From Paraburkholderia humisilvae (lineage in GTDB: Bacteria > Pseudomonadota > Gammaproteobacteria > Burkholderiales > Burkholderiaceae), in contig NZ_CADIKH010000004.1 of assembly GCF_902859855.1 (NCBI RefSeq), forward strand, positions 186,001-250,000: DNA of 64,000 nt. The letters run 5' to 3'. The first letter of the stretch is position 1, and every line of letters starts with the position of its first letter. Positions 37,501 through 46,316 of this stretch are shown one piece after another. The notes under the pieces were generated by a model, which had not been told where the DNA came from, did no database searches, and worked only from the letters and a program-made list of their open reading frames with translations. Made by a program: the position numbers and the translations under genes.

Positions 37501-37691
37501 GCCTCGCGCACCGTGCGCAAATAAGCGTTGCCGACGATCTCCTTGTTCGAGAAATCGATCGCGATGTACTTCTCGTGAATCAGAATGCCGCTGATAAAAA
37601 CGACTGCGCTCAAATCCAGCAGATAGATCAACAACAGCTTCCGGCCGACGCGCAGCCGCGCGAGCAGACGGAAGAAGAGATTGCGTTTCAT
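34494..37691 (-). CDS. Membrane-bound PAS-GGDEF-EAL protein (cyclic-di-GMP turnover)
   Basis: The 1065-residue protein has a first membrane helix at about residues 11-33, a periplasmic sensor segment rich in helices to about 300, a second helix (LHLGTALFLLFGILAMVYTV), a HAMP region, PAS domains (ILILDDAYQLLTANAAFYRT), then GGDEF and EAL domains. The cyclase motif RLGGDEF (near residue 705) and the phosphodiesterase motif VEALLRW (near 834) are both intact, so either activity is possible. It senses a periplasmic or redox cue and tunes c-di-GMP. ATG 37691 is preferred over an upstream TTG at 37712. Confidence 0.92.
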   Translation of the reverse strand: MKRNLFFRLLARLRVGRKLLLIYLLDLSAVVFISGILIHEKYIAIDFSNKEIVGNAYLRTVREALVEVASAGAGARPPAQALRDTARALEDAEARYGAAMQSDALNRRVRDGLVLLSRDATPSAAEVSDALLACRELVTRIGNQSNLILDPDLDSYYSMSLSILRYPALLDAVNQIGSGLRGDQQPASADLMRTRYLVREGQLDAVLQGLRTDFAEAVAANPEVERALGPSIGQMNHSVEQYRSAARAIVERGGGADAARFAALDAAQQRAVADVGQTWRKTGAELDRLLHERVRELFARMWLHLGTALFLLFGILAMVYTVAQQISRPLRQLARVMDTVRRTGDHSLRARWHSQDEIGVLVNGFNEMLEQLDRERDVQKELAATARASAAQYALVEATPLPMVVTAVPGHEVLHANRPALYWLNGCAIDPWARGLDSGTRARFFQQLSDREAVDEFEVHWKATDESTWAMLSARRLSFQGQDAILTAFTPINQIKLMEQRLELWARVFEASSEAILILDDAYQLLTANAAFYRTTGYRSDDVIGRLPGFIVDGWPGDGSFATLAPTVDRTSTWNGEAQVRRRHGGDYPAWLMVSVVRDPQGQVTHYICTLIDISDRKKSEARIQFLAEHDFLTELPNRALYKKRLAVALDTAKRTGRRVAVLFIDLDRFKDINDSLGHHIGDGLLRSVATRLVRSVRRDDTVSRLGGDEFTVILNGAQSAADVAQMIEERMIPLIGEPHDVNGIAMHVSCSVGIAMYPEDGLDIDTLMQNADLAMYQAKAAGRNLAKFFSPDMIEQSRLRLALEACLRTAIERDELWLAYQPCIDTASGDVIAVEALLRWDSTELGRMSPAQFIPIAEETRLIVPIGAWVIDEACRQLANWRDGPLAGLTLSINLSAVQLRDDALVDTLKASLAKHRVAPASLELEITESVLLDGAQRNIATIGAIRALGVRISLDDFGTGYSSLSYLNRFPLDRLKIDRTFVHNKLDKPTDLAIVEAIVGLGHMLGLRVVAEGVESEREANLLRSIGCDELQGFWIARPLSSVQLDDWMRERRTVRSAGIVEA

Positions 37692-37894
37692 CAAGTGCGG
37701 ACCCTTGCGCAAATTAGAGTGAAAACACCTTGTTGCCGCGCGTATTCCGCAGAAACGAAAGCCTAGGTGAATTTACCTATCAGCGCATGATAGGCGCACA
37801 TTAATCGTGTATTCGATATTCCCCAGCGCAGTGCAAGTGCGCGCCAATTCGGCGCATACAAAAACGTTTGCCGTGATCTGGTGGTGCTTCGCGT
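37692..37894. other. Leader of the GGDEF-EAL gene
   Basis: A/T-rich DNA immediately upstream of the GGDEF-EAL start, presumably its promoter; no conserved element was identified. Confidence 0.35.
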
Positions 37895-38098
37895 TCAGCG
37901 GGAATCGACCGGCGAAACACGTTGCGCTTCGAGTTCCGCGAGTATGGCCGCCGTATGTTGACCCACCGCGGGCACCGCGTTCATCACCGGCTCGACGCTC
38001 ACGATCGTCACGAGTGGCACGAACATATCGTGCGGGCCGCTTTCGGTCATCACACTTCGATAGCGGTTGCGCGCTTGTAATGGCGGATGCGCGAGCGC
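37895..38098 (-). pseudogene. 3' relic of a CaiB/BaiF-type CoA-transferase gene
   Basis: Continuing in frame right after the galU stop, the minus strand reads ALAHPPLQARNRYRSVMTES, then VPAVGQHTAAILAELEAQRV and a TGA at 37895-37897. This is the conserved C-terminal end of class III CoA-transferases (A-H-P-x-L-x-A-R-N-R-W and PAxGQHTxxILAEL). The other 330 or so residues are missing, replaced by galU, so this is a truncation scar. Confidence 0.8.
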
Positions 38099-38980
38099 CT
38101 ATCCACGCACATCGCCGACGCGCGAATGCAGCCACGCCCCGAACGGATCTCGCACTTCCTTGTGATGCAGCGCGAAGTCGACCGTTGCCTTCAGGTAGCC
38201 AAGCTTGGTGCCGCAGTCATAACGCGTGCCGACAAACTCGTATCCCAGCACCTGTTCGTCCTTCAGCATCGAGTCGATCGCGGGCGTCAAATGAATCTGG
38301 CCTTGCGCGTCCGGACGCACAGGGCGCAAATGCTCGAAGATGCCGGGCATCAACACGTAGCGCCCGGCAATGCCGTAGTTCGACGGCGCATTTTCCGGCG
38401 CCGGTTTCTCGACGATCCCGGACACGCTGATGACGCGTTCATCCCAGTGTCTTCCGTCAATCACACCGTGATCCGGTGCTTCGCTTGATTCAAACTCTTC
38501 GACGGCGAGCACCGAGCAGTCATAGTGGCTAAATAAATGGATCATCTGCTCGAGGACGGGAGGCTGGCCTTCAAGGAGATCGTCGGCCAGCACGACCGCA
38601 AATGGCTCGTCGCCAATCAGCTTTTGCGCGCAAAGCACCGCATGACCAAGTCCCAGCGGCTCAGCCTGCCGGACATAGACGCATTTGGCATGACGCGGCA
38701 TCACGTCCTGAACGATTTCGACCAGGTTTTGCATGCCTCGCGCCATCAGCACATGTTCAACTTCGTAGGATTTGTCGAAATGATCTTCGATGACGCGCTT
38801 GCCGCGACCGGTGACAAAAATCAGTTCGGTGATGCCGGCGGCAATCGCCTCTTCAACTGCGTATTGAATGAGGGGCTTATCGATGATCGGCAGCATTTCT
38901 TTGGGACTTGATTTGGTCGCGGGGAGAAAACGCGTGTCGATGCCTGCGACGGGAAACACCGCTTTATGGACGCTGAACAT
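38099..38980 (-). CDS. galU: UTP-glucose-1-phosphate uridylyltransferase, variant signature
   Basis: The 293-residue protein matches GalU over its full length (SSPKEMLPIIDKPLIQYAVE, LVEIVQDVMPRHAKCVYVRQ, GTKLGYLKATVDFAL). It makes UDP-glucose for exopolysaccharide, LPS and trehalose. The nucleotide-binding loop reads GIDTRFLPATK where the family has GLGTRFLPATK; a glycine in the phosphate-binding turn is an aspartate here, which may lower or change activity. It follows no sugar operon and sits against a CaiB relic, suggesting an extra copy acquired by insertion. Confidence 0.9.
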   Translation of the reverse strand: MFSVHKAVFPVAGIDTRFLPATKSSPKEMLPIIDKPLIQYAVEEAIAAGITELIFVTGRGKRVIEDHFDKSYEVEHVLMARGMQNLVEIVQDVMPRHAKCVYVRQAEPLGLGHAVLCAQKLIGDEPFAVVLADDLLEGQPPVLEQMIHLFSHYDCSVLAVEEFESSEAPDHGVIDGRHWDERVISVSGIVEKPAPENAPSNYGIAGRYVLMPGIFEHLRPVRPDAQGQIHLTPAIDSMLKDEQVLGYEFVGTRYDCGTKLGYLKATVDFALHHKEVRDPFGAWLHSRVGDVRG

Positions 38981-39282
38981 GATAGACCCACCTGTTCTGG
39001 AAGACGATGACCGGGGCGCGTGCGCCCGTCACCTGTCATTTGAAAGAATTCGCTGTTACTCCGTGAATTTGCGATCAGGTGCAATAAGCATAGATTATCC
39101 TGCCAGAATCACGGAAATAGTTGATGTGCTTTGCCTCTAGTGGAAATATGCCGGAAAAGCATATTCACCAATGCCAATGGCATCATTCGCGCGATCAAAC
39201 CATGCGGATACAAATAAACCCGCGAATCGGTTAAATAAAGGCATTTGGCACTGAATAACCGCGCATTGCGGCGTATGCCGGA
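38981..39282. other. A/T-rich 302-bp galU upstream region
   Basis: No gene is visible. It holds two inverted repeats: AATATGC-N7-GCATATT (39145-39165) and the 13-base palindrome ATGCCAATGGCAT (39171-39183). The base composition is well below that of the neighbours, as expected for a promoter or a foreign insertion junction. Confidence 0.5.
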
Positions 39283-40221
39283 TTACCGCGGCCCGTCTTC
39301 GCTCACGCGCGTTTCAGGCGGCATGAGTTCGCCGGCCGTCCCGGCGTCCGATGCGCCGCTATCCACTTCCTTTTTGATCCATTGACTGAACGCGCGCATC
39401 GCGGCAGTCGCGGGTTTCGCCTTTTGCCAGGTCAACCAGTAACTGCCCGCGTGCACGTCGATATCGAACGGACGCACGAGGCGGTCCGTCGCCAGATCGC
39501 GTTCGAACATCGACGCAGGCACGAGTGCGACGCCCGCGCCTTGCAGCGCGGCTTCCACCATCAGCCGCGATGAGTCGAACACGGGGCCGCGCACGGGACG
39601 CGGCGCGAGTCCCGCCGCGCTGAACCAGTTCGCCCAGTCGTCGGCGCGATAGGAGCGCAGCAGCGTTTGGCCGGCGAGATCGGCGGGAACGCGCAGACGG
39701 TGCGCGATTTCCGGCGTGCAGAGCACCGATAGCGGCGCGTCGAACAGCTTCAGCGCACGCGAGCCCGGCCAGGTGCCGTCACCGAAACGGATCGCGAAGT
39801 CGAGTCCCTCCCCGGCCAGATCGACGAGGTTGTTGTTCGTCATCAAACGGAGTTCGACGAACGGATGCGCATCGCGAAACGACTTCAGACGCGGGATCAG
39901 CCAGCCAACGGCGAAGGTCCCGACTGACCCCACGGTCAGCACCTCATGCAAGTGCCCACCTTCGAACTGCCGCAACACGGCTTCGATGCGATCAAACGCA
40001 TCGCTTAGCACCGGGCGTAGCGCAAGGCCTTCGTCGGTTATCGCCAGTCCGCGCGGCAAACGCTTGAAGAGGCTCGCGCCGAGCCGCTCTTCCAGCGTCC
40101 TGACCTGCTGGCTGACGGCCGCTTGCGTGACGTTCAGCTCCAGCGCGGCGCGTGTGAAACTCAAATGCCGGGCGGACGATTCGAAGGCTCGCAGCGCGTT
40201 CAGAGGCAGATAGGGTCGCAT
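39283..40221 (-). CDS. ampR: AmpR-type LysR regulator of beta-lactamase
   Basis: The 312-residue protein begins MRPYLPLNALRAFESSARHL, close to AmpR, and keeps AmpR-like features such as RHLSFTRAALELNVTQAAVS and the effector-domain stretch LAGEGLDFAIRFGDGTWPG. AmpR senses muropeptides from disturbed peptidoglycan and activates ampC. It is divergent from the class C beta-lactamase gene with 268 bp between the starts, the textbook arrangement. A GcvA-like function is the alternative. Confidence 0.85.
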   Translation of the reverse strand: MRPYLPLNALRAFESSARHLSFTRAALELNVTQAAVSQQVRTLEERLGASLFKRLPRGLAITDEGLALRPVLSDAFDRIEAVLRQFEGGHLHEVLTVGSVGTFAVGWLIPRLKSFRDAHPFVELRLMTNNNLVDLAGEGLDFAIRFGDGTWPGSRALKLFDAPLSVLCTPEIAHRLRVPADLAGQTLLRSYRADDWANWFSAAGLAPRPVRGPVFDSSRLMVEAALQGAGVALVPASMFERDLATDRLVRPFDIDVHAGSYWLTWQKAKPATAAMRAFSQWIKKEVDSGASDAGTAGELMPPETRVSEDGPR

Positions 40222-40489
40222 GGCTGAGGTATAAGTTTTTCCTGGGCAACGGCCAATTTATCATCGTTTGCCAGCAGGCTTCGAAAACGCAATAGTGGCG
40301 GCACTTCGAGCAGGAGCAACGGTTCACGGTGTCCCTGCGCGGCCGCCGGCGTGGTGCGGTGGGGTAGCTGAGGTTGCGCCCAGGCGTCGGCACGCGATGA
40401 CGGCTGGCCGTCGCCGTGAGGTTCGCTAACGCCGCGATCCGTCGCTCGTCAACGTCGGAAATCTGGATAGCCTGGGAGGAACCTCGACA
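40222..40489. promoter_or_regulatory. ampR-ampC divergent promoter region
   Basis: 268 bp between the two starts. The A/T-rich part near the ampR start (40230-40290) is where an AmpR site would be expected; I did not find an exact match to the enterobacterial operator. CTGGGAGGAACCTCGACA before the ampC ATG supplies its ribosome site. Confidence 0.4.
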
Positions 40490-41707
40490 ATGCAGTTCTG
40501 GAATTCAAAGCCCGTCGTGGCGGCGGTGAGCCTGCTCTGCGCGTTATGCCTCGCGCCAAGCGCGAGCCATGCGGAAAGCCCGGCGCACGATCGCGTCCAG
40601 CAAGCGGTGGACAACGCAATCCGGCCGATGATGGCGAAAGACGGGATTCCCGGCGTAGCGGTCGGCATCATCGTCGACGGCCAGCCTGCCGTTTACAACT
40701 TCGGCGTCGCGTCGACGCAAACGCGTCAGCCTGTCACGAACGACACCTTGTTCGAACTCGGATCGGTGACGAAAACCTTCACGGCCACACTCACTGCGTG
40801 GGCGCAGGTCAACGGCCAGTTATCGCTCGCGGACCGTGTCGGGACCGATCTGCCGTCGCTGCGCGGCAGTCCGTTCGGCAGCGTGAGTCTGCTCAATCTG
40901 GGGACGCACACGCCCGGCGGACTCCCGTTGCAGGTGCCTGACGAGATCCGGAACGACGCACAGTTGATGCGGTATTTCGACGCCTGGCGTCCGACCTATG
41001 CGCCCGGCACTTCGCGTACGTACAGCAATGTCGGCATCGGCACACTTGGGCTCATCACCGCGAAGCGCATGGGACAGGATTTCGATTCGCTGATCGACCA
41101 GCGCCTCTTTCCCGCGCTCGGTCTGAAGAGCAGCTTCATCGACATTCCCGTCGACCGCGCGGCGGATTACGCTCAGGGCTATACGAAGGATGACCAACCG
41201 GTTCGCATGGCGGGCGGCGTGCTCGCATCCGAAGCGTATGGCGTCAAATCGACGGCCGCCGACGTGCTGCGCTTTATCGAAGCCAACATGAAGCTGATCA
41301 GGATCGACGCAGCGTTGCAGCGTGCGATCACGGATACGCACACCGGCTACTTCCGCGCAGGGCCGCTGACGCAGGACCTGATCTGGGAACAGTATCCGTA
41401 CCCTGTTGCATTGCAGTCGCTGCTGGACGGCAACTCGCCCGCGATGGCGCTCAATGCGACGCCTGCGACGGCGATCGAGCCGCCGCTGCCGCCGATGGAC
41501 AATGTGTGGATCAACAAGACAGGCTCGACTAATGGCTTCGGCGCGTATGTCGCGTTCGTTCCGGCGAAGCGCATTGGAATCGTCATTCTCGGTAACCGGA
41601 ATTTCCCGATGGAAGACCGGGTCGCCGCCGCGCACACGATTCTCACGTCGCTGGATGGCGCCTCGGGCACGCCGTTCAACATGCCGGTACATCACCTGCC
41701 GCAATGA
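40490..41707 (+). CDS. ampC: Class C beta-lactamase (AmpC)
   Basis: The 405-residue precursor has a Sec signal peptide (cleavage after about residue 28, SHA). All three serine beta-lactamase motifs are present in class C order and spacing: S-x-x-K as SVTK (in ELGSVTKTF), Y-S-N (in TYSNVGIG) and K-T-G (in INKTGSTNGFG). It should hydrolyse cephalosporins in the periplasm. The adjacent AmpR-type gene supports inducible expression. A penicillin-binding or esterase role is less likely because of the full class C motif set. Confidence 0.9.
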   Translation: MQFWNSKPVVAAVSLLCALCLAPSASHAESPAHDRVQQAVDNAIRPMMAKDGIPGVAVGIIVDGQPAVYNFGVASTQTRQPVTNDTLFELGSVTKTFTATLTAWAQVNGQLSLADRVGTDLPSLRGSPFGSVSLLNLGTHTPGGLPLQVPDEIRNDAQLMRYFDAWRPTYAPGTSRTYSNVGIGTLGLITAKRMGQDFDSLIDQRLFPALGLKSSFIDIPVDRAADYAQGYTKDDQPVRMAGGVLASEAYGVKSTAADVLRFIEANMKLIRIDAALQRAITDTHTGYFRAGPLTQDLIWEQYPYPVALQSLLDGNSPAMALNATPATAIEPPLPPMDNVWINKTGSTNGFGAYVAFVPAKRIGIVILGNRNFPMEDRVAAAHTILTSLDGASGTPFNMPVHHLPQ

Positions 41708-41728
41708 CCTCGCGCCACGGCTGCGCCC

Positions 41729-43276
41729 TTAAAATCCTCGTCGATGACTGAACGCCAATGAATCGGCATCGGGCTGGTCCTCGATGCGAATACCAAGCGA
41801 CTCGATCAGAGAATCGAACGCGCCGGCCACGATCATTTGCAGCAGCTGACGCGAATTCATCATGCAACCGGGTTCGATCAGGATGCCGCGGTTGCTCCTG
41901 AAAATGATCACCGGGGCTCGCGCCGCCACACTGGCAGACTGACCGCCCACCTGGACCGTTCTGCGGCCTGACAGAAATACATCGATATCCTCGCCCAGAA
42001 CGTAAAACCCCGACGCGACCGAGACTCTTGCCCGAGCGTGCCATCGGCCGTTGCGGCCCGGTAGATCCGGACCACGAATCGCCGGGATGTATCGATCCAG
42101 TCGCTCCATAATGCGCGCGATGCGGGACGCCACTTCGTCGCTGAAATTGGTCAACCGCAATTTCTGGCCGCCGCTGGACGCCAGCACGATATCGGAGAGT
42201 TGGCTCGTCAGGTCGACGTCCCGGGTCACGCGGACATTCTCCGGTGCATCCTGATGCGACGTGTGGCGGTGTAGAAGAAGCCGGATGCAAAGCTTGTCGT
42301 ACCGGCGCAGCAGATAGCCTAGCCCCATCAGAAGACCGTTGGTCGACCCACCGCCAACGACCGTCTCGGTGACGATCAGGTTGAGTGACTTGTCCGGCTC
42401 GTGCCGCAGCATCGTTTCGACCGTGCGCACGAGCATCAGCACGTGCGACGTCTTCTTGTCGAACTCCTTGACACCAACGGAAACGCCAGGTGGGAAGGCA
42501 CGCTGGAATTCCGCATGGATGATACTGAGCTGCGCGCTGCTGGGCTTGGGAATTCGCAGATGCGGAATCCGCCGGCCGCCGTGTGCGCTCAGCACCGCGC
42601 CTATCTGATCCGCAACATACGAGCCGCCGCGCTCCAGACTGACAATCAGATCCGCGCCATCCGTTTCGGCGGCGAGGCGGCGAATGGCATCGCGGTTCAT
42701 CGAAATAAACGGGCTGTAGACAAGCCCCTGGGTGCGGCGAAACTCCTTGTCCTTGCCGCGAATAATCGCTTGCGCCCTGAGCCGGCTATCCTTCGATGGG
42801 CTTTCCAGTTCCGCTGTCAGGTGCGACAGAAACCTGGGCACGGAAACACGGCGGATGTTATGGCGCCCCGGCGCGTAAACCGATCGGGCGACCGGCCTGA
42901 GACCGACCAGCGACGGTGCATAGGCGCGCACGCCACTAACTGTCTTCAGTGAATCATCGTAGAAGTCGGGCGCCAACGCGATCGCACGCACGCCCGTCGA
43001 GAATCCCGGCGGCAGGCGGCCCAACCGTTTCGCACAGGTCATGATCGCGTAGGCAAAGGCGCCGATCGCGTGCGGGTTGCGCGGGTCCGGCAGCACGTCC
43101 GCGTCGGGAACGGCACGCAGAGCCTTGAGAAAACCGATCAGCCGCGACCACTCCGCTTCGCTAAAGGATTCCAGGCTGCGTTGCCCGGGCGCCGCTTGCT
43201 GCATCTGGCGCAACCATGCCAGCACGTGGCGCGGCAAGGTCGCGATCACTTTGTTGATCTTCTGTTCGCGTCCCAT
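41729..43276 (-). CDS. Uncharacterised 515-residue protein with phosphoribosyltransferase-like core
   Basis: I do not recognise this as a named family. Residues 208-230 (ADLIVSLERGGSYVADQIGA) resemble the first PRTase strand, pyrophosphate loop and helix; residues 299-320 (NLIVTETVVGGGSTNGLLMG) resemble the PRPP-binding strand and loop, but with E-T in place of the usual D-D. The C-terminal third (about 400-515) has strands such as GEDIDVFLSGRRTVQVGGQ and no known motif. There is no signal peptide or membrane segment. A good Shine-Dalgarno (GGGGAAATGA) precedes the ATG. G+C looks lower than in its neighbours, hinting at transfer. Its own promoter is proposed at 43342-43371, and an intrinsic terminator separates it from the ClpG-like gene. 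It is convergent with ampC. Confidence 0.75.
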   Translation of the reverse strand: MGREQKINKVIATLPRHVLAWLRQMQQAAPGQRSLESFSEAEWSRLIGFLKALRAVPDADVLPDPRNPHAIGAFAYAIMTCAKRLGRLPPGFSTGVRAIALAPDFYDDSLKTVSGVRAYAPSLVGLRPVARSVYAPGRHNIRRVSVPRFLSHLTAELESPSKDSRLRAQAIIRGKDKEFRRTQGLVYSPFISMNRDAIRRLAAETDGADLIVSLERGGSYVADQIGAVLSAHGGRRIPHLRIPKPSSAQLSIIHAEFQRAFPPGVSVGVKEFDKKTSHVLMLVRTVETMLRHEPDKSLNLIVTETVVGGGSTNGLLMGLGYLLRRYDKLCIRLLLHRHTSHQDAPENVRVTRDVDLTSQLSDIVLASSGGQKLRLTNFSDEVASRIARIMERLDRYIPAIRGPDLPGRNGRWHARARVSVASGFYVLGEDIDVFLSGRRTVQVGGQSASVAARAPVIIFRSNRGILIEPGCMMNSRQLLQMIVAGAFDSLIESLGIRIEDQPDADSLAFSHRRGF

Positions 43277-43341
43277 TCATTTCCCCGGTAGGCTTACACG
43301 AACGCGGTCATTCTGCAGACGATGTCAGTCGGTCGTTCGTG

Positions 43342-43371
43342 ATTACACCGTTTGCGCGCGAGGCCGGTCAA
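43342..43371 (-). promoter_or_regulatory. Sigma70-like promoter for the PRTase-like gene
   Basis: On the minus strand TTGACC (43371-43366) and TGTAAT (43347-43342) are separated by 18 bp and lie about 70 bp upstream of the start codon, after the terminator of the preceding gene. Confidence 0.45.
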
Positions 43372-43441
43372 TCCCTGGAACCTGGTAACAGAAGGCTTCT
43401 GAGCGCCTTCCGCTAGACGTCGATACGAAGCGGCAGAACAG

Positions 43442-43480
43442 AAAAAAGCGGCCGGCTGCACCTACCGCCAGCCTGCCGCT
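43442..43480 (-). terminator. Intrinsic terminator of the ClpG-like gene
   Basis: On the minus strand AGCGGC-a-GGCTG pairs with CAGCC-g-GCCGCT (43447-43480, 10-base loop) and is followed by a run of six T (43447-43442). It sits 26 bp after the stop at 43506. Confidence 0.8.
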
Positions 43481-43505
43481 CACTTCCCTGCCACGCCACA
43501 CCGCG

Positions 43506-46316
43506 CTATGAATTCGCCGCTTCCGGCGGCGACCTGTCGTCGCGACGTCCTTCACGCGGCTCGAGCGACAGCCTCAGCCCGGACTGCTTTTCCGCAGCCC
43601 CAGTTCGCTGAGCCCCCTTCTGCGGCGTCGCTGCAGTCGTCGTAAACTTCACGCGCTGTGCATCCGCATCGTACGCACACAGAATGTGCGAGCCTTCGCC
43701 GATGTCGCCCTTCAGCATCTCCTTCGCCAGCTCATTCTCAATCAGCTGCCGGATCTGCCGCCGCAACTCGCGCGCGCCGAACTCCGGCCGGTAGCCTTCC
43801 GTCGCGAGAAAGTCGACCACCGAATCGTCGAACTCGAGATCGATGTCCTGGCTGCTCGCGAGACGCTTCACCTGTTCGAGCTGCAGCCGCACGACATGCC
43901 GCGTCTCGTCGCGGGTCAGCGCCTTGAACAGGATGATGTCGTCGATGCGATTCAGGAACTCCGGCCGGAAGTGCTGCCGCAACACGTTCATGACGCCGCT
44001 TTGCACCGTCGTCACCGCGTCGCCGCTCAGGAAACCCGGGCCCGAACGCATCTGTCCGCCGATCACTTCCGAGCCCAGATTGCTGGTCGCGATAATAAGC
44101 GTGTTGCTGAAGTCGACCACGCGCCCTTTGCCGTCGGTCAAGCGTCCATCGTCGAACACTTGCAGCAGCACGTTGTACACGTCCGGGTGCGCCTTTTCGA
44201 TCTCGTCGAACAGAATCACACTGTACGGACGGCGCCGCACACGCTCGGTCAATTGCCCGCCTTCGTCGTGCCCGACGTAACCCGGCGGCGAGCCAATTAG
44301 CCGCGACACCGCGTGCCGTTCCATGTATTCGCTCATGTCGATACGCAGCATCGCTTCTTCGTCGCCGAACACCACTTCCGCAAGCGCCTTCGCGAGCTCG
44401 GTTTTGCCGACACCCGTCGGGCCGAGAAACAGGAACACCGCGGTCGGCCGGTGGCGCGCCTGCAAGCCGGTGCGCGAGCGGCGCACCGCGTCGCTGACCG
44501 CCTGCACCGCCTGGTCCTGGCCGATCACCCGCTCGTGCAAACGCTCCTCCATATTCAGCAAGCGTTCGCGTTCCTCCGTGGTCAACTGCGCGACCGGAAT
44601 GCCGGTCAGCTTCGCGACGATTTCGGCGATATTCATCACCGTCACGTGCGACGTGTTCGCCCCCAGGCTGGTCTTCCACGCATCGGTCGCGTCGCTCAAC
44701 GCGCGCTGCTTGTCGGCAATCTCGCCGTCGAGCGCATGAGCTCGCTCGTACTGCTTGCGCGATGCCGCGTAGTCCTGCTCGCGATGCATTTGCGCCAGTT
44801 CGGCTTCGAGTTCGAGGATCGCCGCCGGGCGCGACGTCGCCGACAGGTGCACGCGCGCGGCCGCCTGGTCGATCAGATCGATCGCCTTGTCCGGCAAAAA
44901 ACGCCCGGTGATATAGCGATCCGACAGTTCGGCCGCGCCGACGATCGCATCGTCCTGAATGGTCACGCGGTGATGCGCTTCGAGCCTGTCGCGCAGCCCT
45001 CGCAAGATATTGATAGTCTGGACCACACTCGGCTCGGGCACGAGCACCGGCTGGAAGCGCCGTTCGAGCGCCGCGTCCTTTTCGATGTACTTCTGATATT
45101 CGGACAGGGTCGTCGCGCCGATCAGGTTCAGTTCGCCGCGCGACATCGCGGGCTTGAACACATTCGCGATATCGAGGCCGCCCTCACCGCCGCCTTGCCC
45201 CGCGCCGACGATCGTATGCACTTCGTCGACGAACAGCACGAGCGAACCGAGGTTCGCGGTGATCTCCTCAAGCAGTTGCTTCACGCGCTCTTCGAACTCG
45301 CCGCGAAACTTCGCGCCAGCCACCAGCGAGTTCACGTTGAGTTCGACGAGACGCTTGTCGCGCAGCGATTCGGGCACGTCGCCGTTCACCATCCGCTGCG
45401 CCAGCCCTTCGACGACCGCGGTCTTGCCGACACCCGGCTCGCCGATCAGCACCGGATTGTTCTTGCGGCGCCGCGCGAGCACCTCAACGAGCGTTTCGAT
45501 TTCACTCGAGCGGCCGATCACCGGGTCGAGCCGGCCGTCGCGCGCAAGCGCGGTCAGATCGCGGCTGTATTTATCGAGCTGCGGCGTATTCGACGGCGCG
45601 GCGATCGTCTCGCGCTTCATGCTCGGACCGATCGCGGCGAGCGTTTGCTGGCGCAGCGCCTGCGTGTCGAGGCCGTATTTCACGAACAGGTTGCTCGCGA
45701 AACTGTTGTTCACTTCCGCCAGGCCGATTAACAGATGCTCGGCGCTGACGTAGCTGTGGCCGAGTTCGCGAGACGCGAGAAACGCGCGCTCGAGCGCGCT
45801 CTTCAGGCAGGGCGTGACGCCGATCTCGCTGTCCGGCGGCGGCTCGACATCGGTACGCTTCGGCGCGTTCGTGTCGATATACGCGCGCACGTCGGTTGCC
45901 GAGATGCCCAGGTTTTTCAGAATTGAAATGATGACCGCGTTGTCGGCAAGCTCGTAGAGCAGATGCTCGGTGTCGACTTCACGGCGGCCGAACTGCACTG
46001 CGCGCTCCGCCGCACGCTGAAGCATTTCTTTTGCCAGATCGCTAAAGTGCCGCTCGATATTGATCACCGCTTCAGCGCCCTCGACGCGTTGCGGTACGGG
46101 CCGCCGGAAGGTCGCTGCGTCGTCCAGTTCGTCGATCTGCTCGGGGATGTCGCTGCGGAACAGCGCTTCGAGCGGCGACAGCGTGCGCTGGTGCCGCGTA
46201 AGCTGCTCGTAGTGGTAATCGCATACATCGAGAATCCGCCTGCGCCCGCTCTGGAGCACCGCGAGCCGCACGCTCGCAGGCCTGACGCCGCAGATGTCAC
46301 AGACTTGCCGTGCCAT
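43506..46316 (-). CDS. clpG: ClpG/ClpK-like AAA+ disaggregase with N-terminal zinc finger
   Basis: The 936-residue protein starts with a zinc finger (C6-x2-C9 ... C32-x2-H35), then two Clp_N repeats (about 90-150 and 165-230) and two AAA+ modules: GEPGVGKT (292-299) with LFVDE (361-365), and GPTGVGKT (632-639) with [13 protein letters not shown]. The segment between modules is short, not the long ClpB middle domain. The finger plus short middle domain fits ClpG/ClpK, stand-alone disaggregases that give heat tolerance. A clear IGF/LGF loop for ClpP is not seen; a GPGFLSGD stretch at its position leaves ClpC-type partnering open. The tail after residue 890 is charged. CGGAG precedes the ATG at 46316. 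Confidence 0.85.
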   Translation of the reverse strand: MARQVCDICGVRPASVRLAVLQSGRRRILDVCDYHYEQLTRHQRTLSPLEALFRSDIPEQIDELDDAATFRRPVPQRVEGAEAVINIERHFSDLAKEMLQRAAERAVQFGRREVDTEHLLYELADNAVIISILKNLGISATDVRAYIDTNAPKRTDVEPPPDSEIGVTPCLKSALERAFLASRELGHSYVSAEHLLIGLAEVNNSFASNLFVKYGLDTQALRQQTLAAIGPSMKRETIAAPSNTPQLDKYSRDLTALARDGRLDPVIGRSSEIETLVEVLARRRKNNPVLIGEPGVGKTAVVEGLAQRMVNGDVPESLRDKRLVELNVNSLVAGAKFRGEFEERVKQLLEEITANLGSLVLFVDEVHTIVGAGQGGGEGGLDIANVFKPAMSRGELNLIGATTLSEYQKYIEKDAALERRFQPVLVPEPSVVQTINILRGLRDRLEAHHRVTIQDDAIVGAAELSDRYITGRFLPDKAIDLIDQAAARVHLSATSRPAAILELEAELAQMHREQDYAASRKQYERAHALDGEIADKQRALSDATDAWKTSLGANTSHVTVMNIAEIVAKLTGIPVAQLTTEERERLLNMEERLHERVIGQDQAVQAVSDAVRRSRTGLQARHRPTAVFLFLGPTGVGKTELAKALAEVVFGDEEAMLRIDMSEYMERHAVSRLIGSPPGYVGHDEGGQLTERVRRRPYSVILFDEIEKAHPDVYNVLLQVFDDGRLTDGKGRVVDFSNTLIIATSNLGSEVIGGQMRSGPGFLSGDAVTTVQSGVMNVLRQHFRPEFLNRIDDIILFKALTRDETRHVVRLQLEQVKRLASSQDIDLEFDDSVVDFLATEGYRPEFGARELRRQIRQLIENELAKEMLKGDIGEGSHILCAYDADAQRVKFTTTAATPQKGAQRTGAAEKQSGLRLSLEPREGRRDDRSPPEAANS

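Noticed and set aside
43277..46316. An operon of the PRTase-like gene with the ClpG-like gene
   Set aside because: A clear intrinsic terminator (43442-43480) and a separate promoter lie between them, so a joint system is not supported by the sequence.
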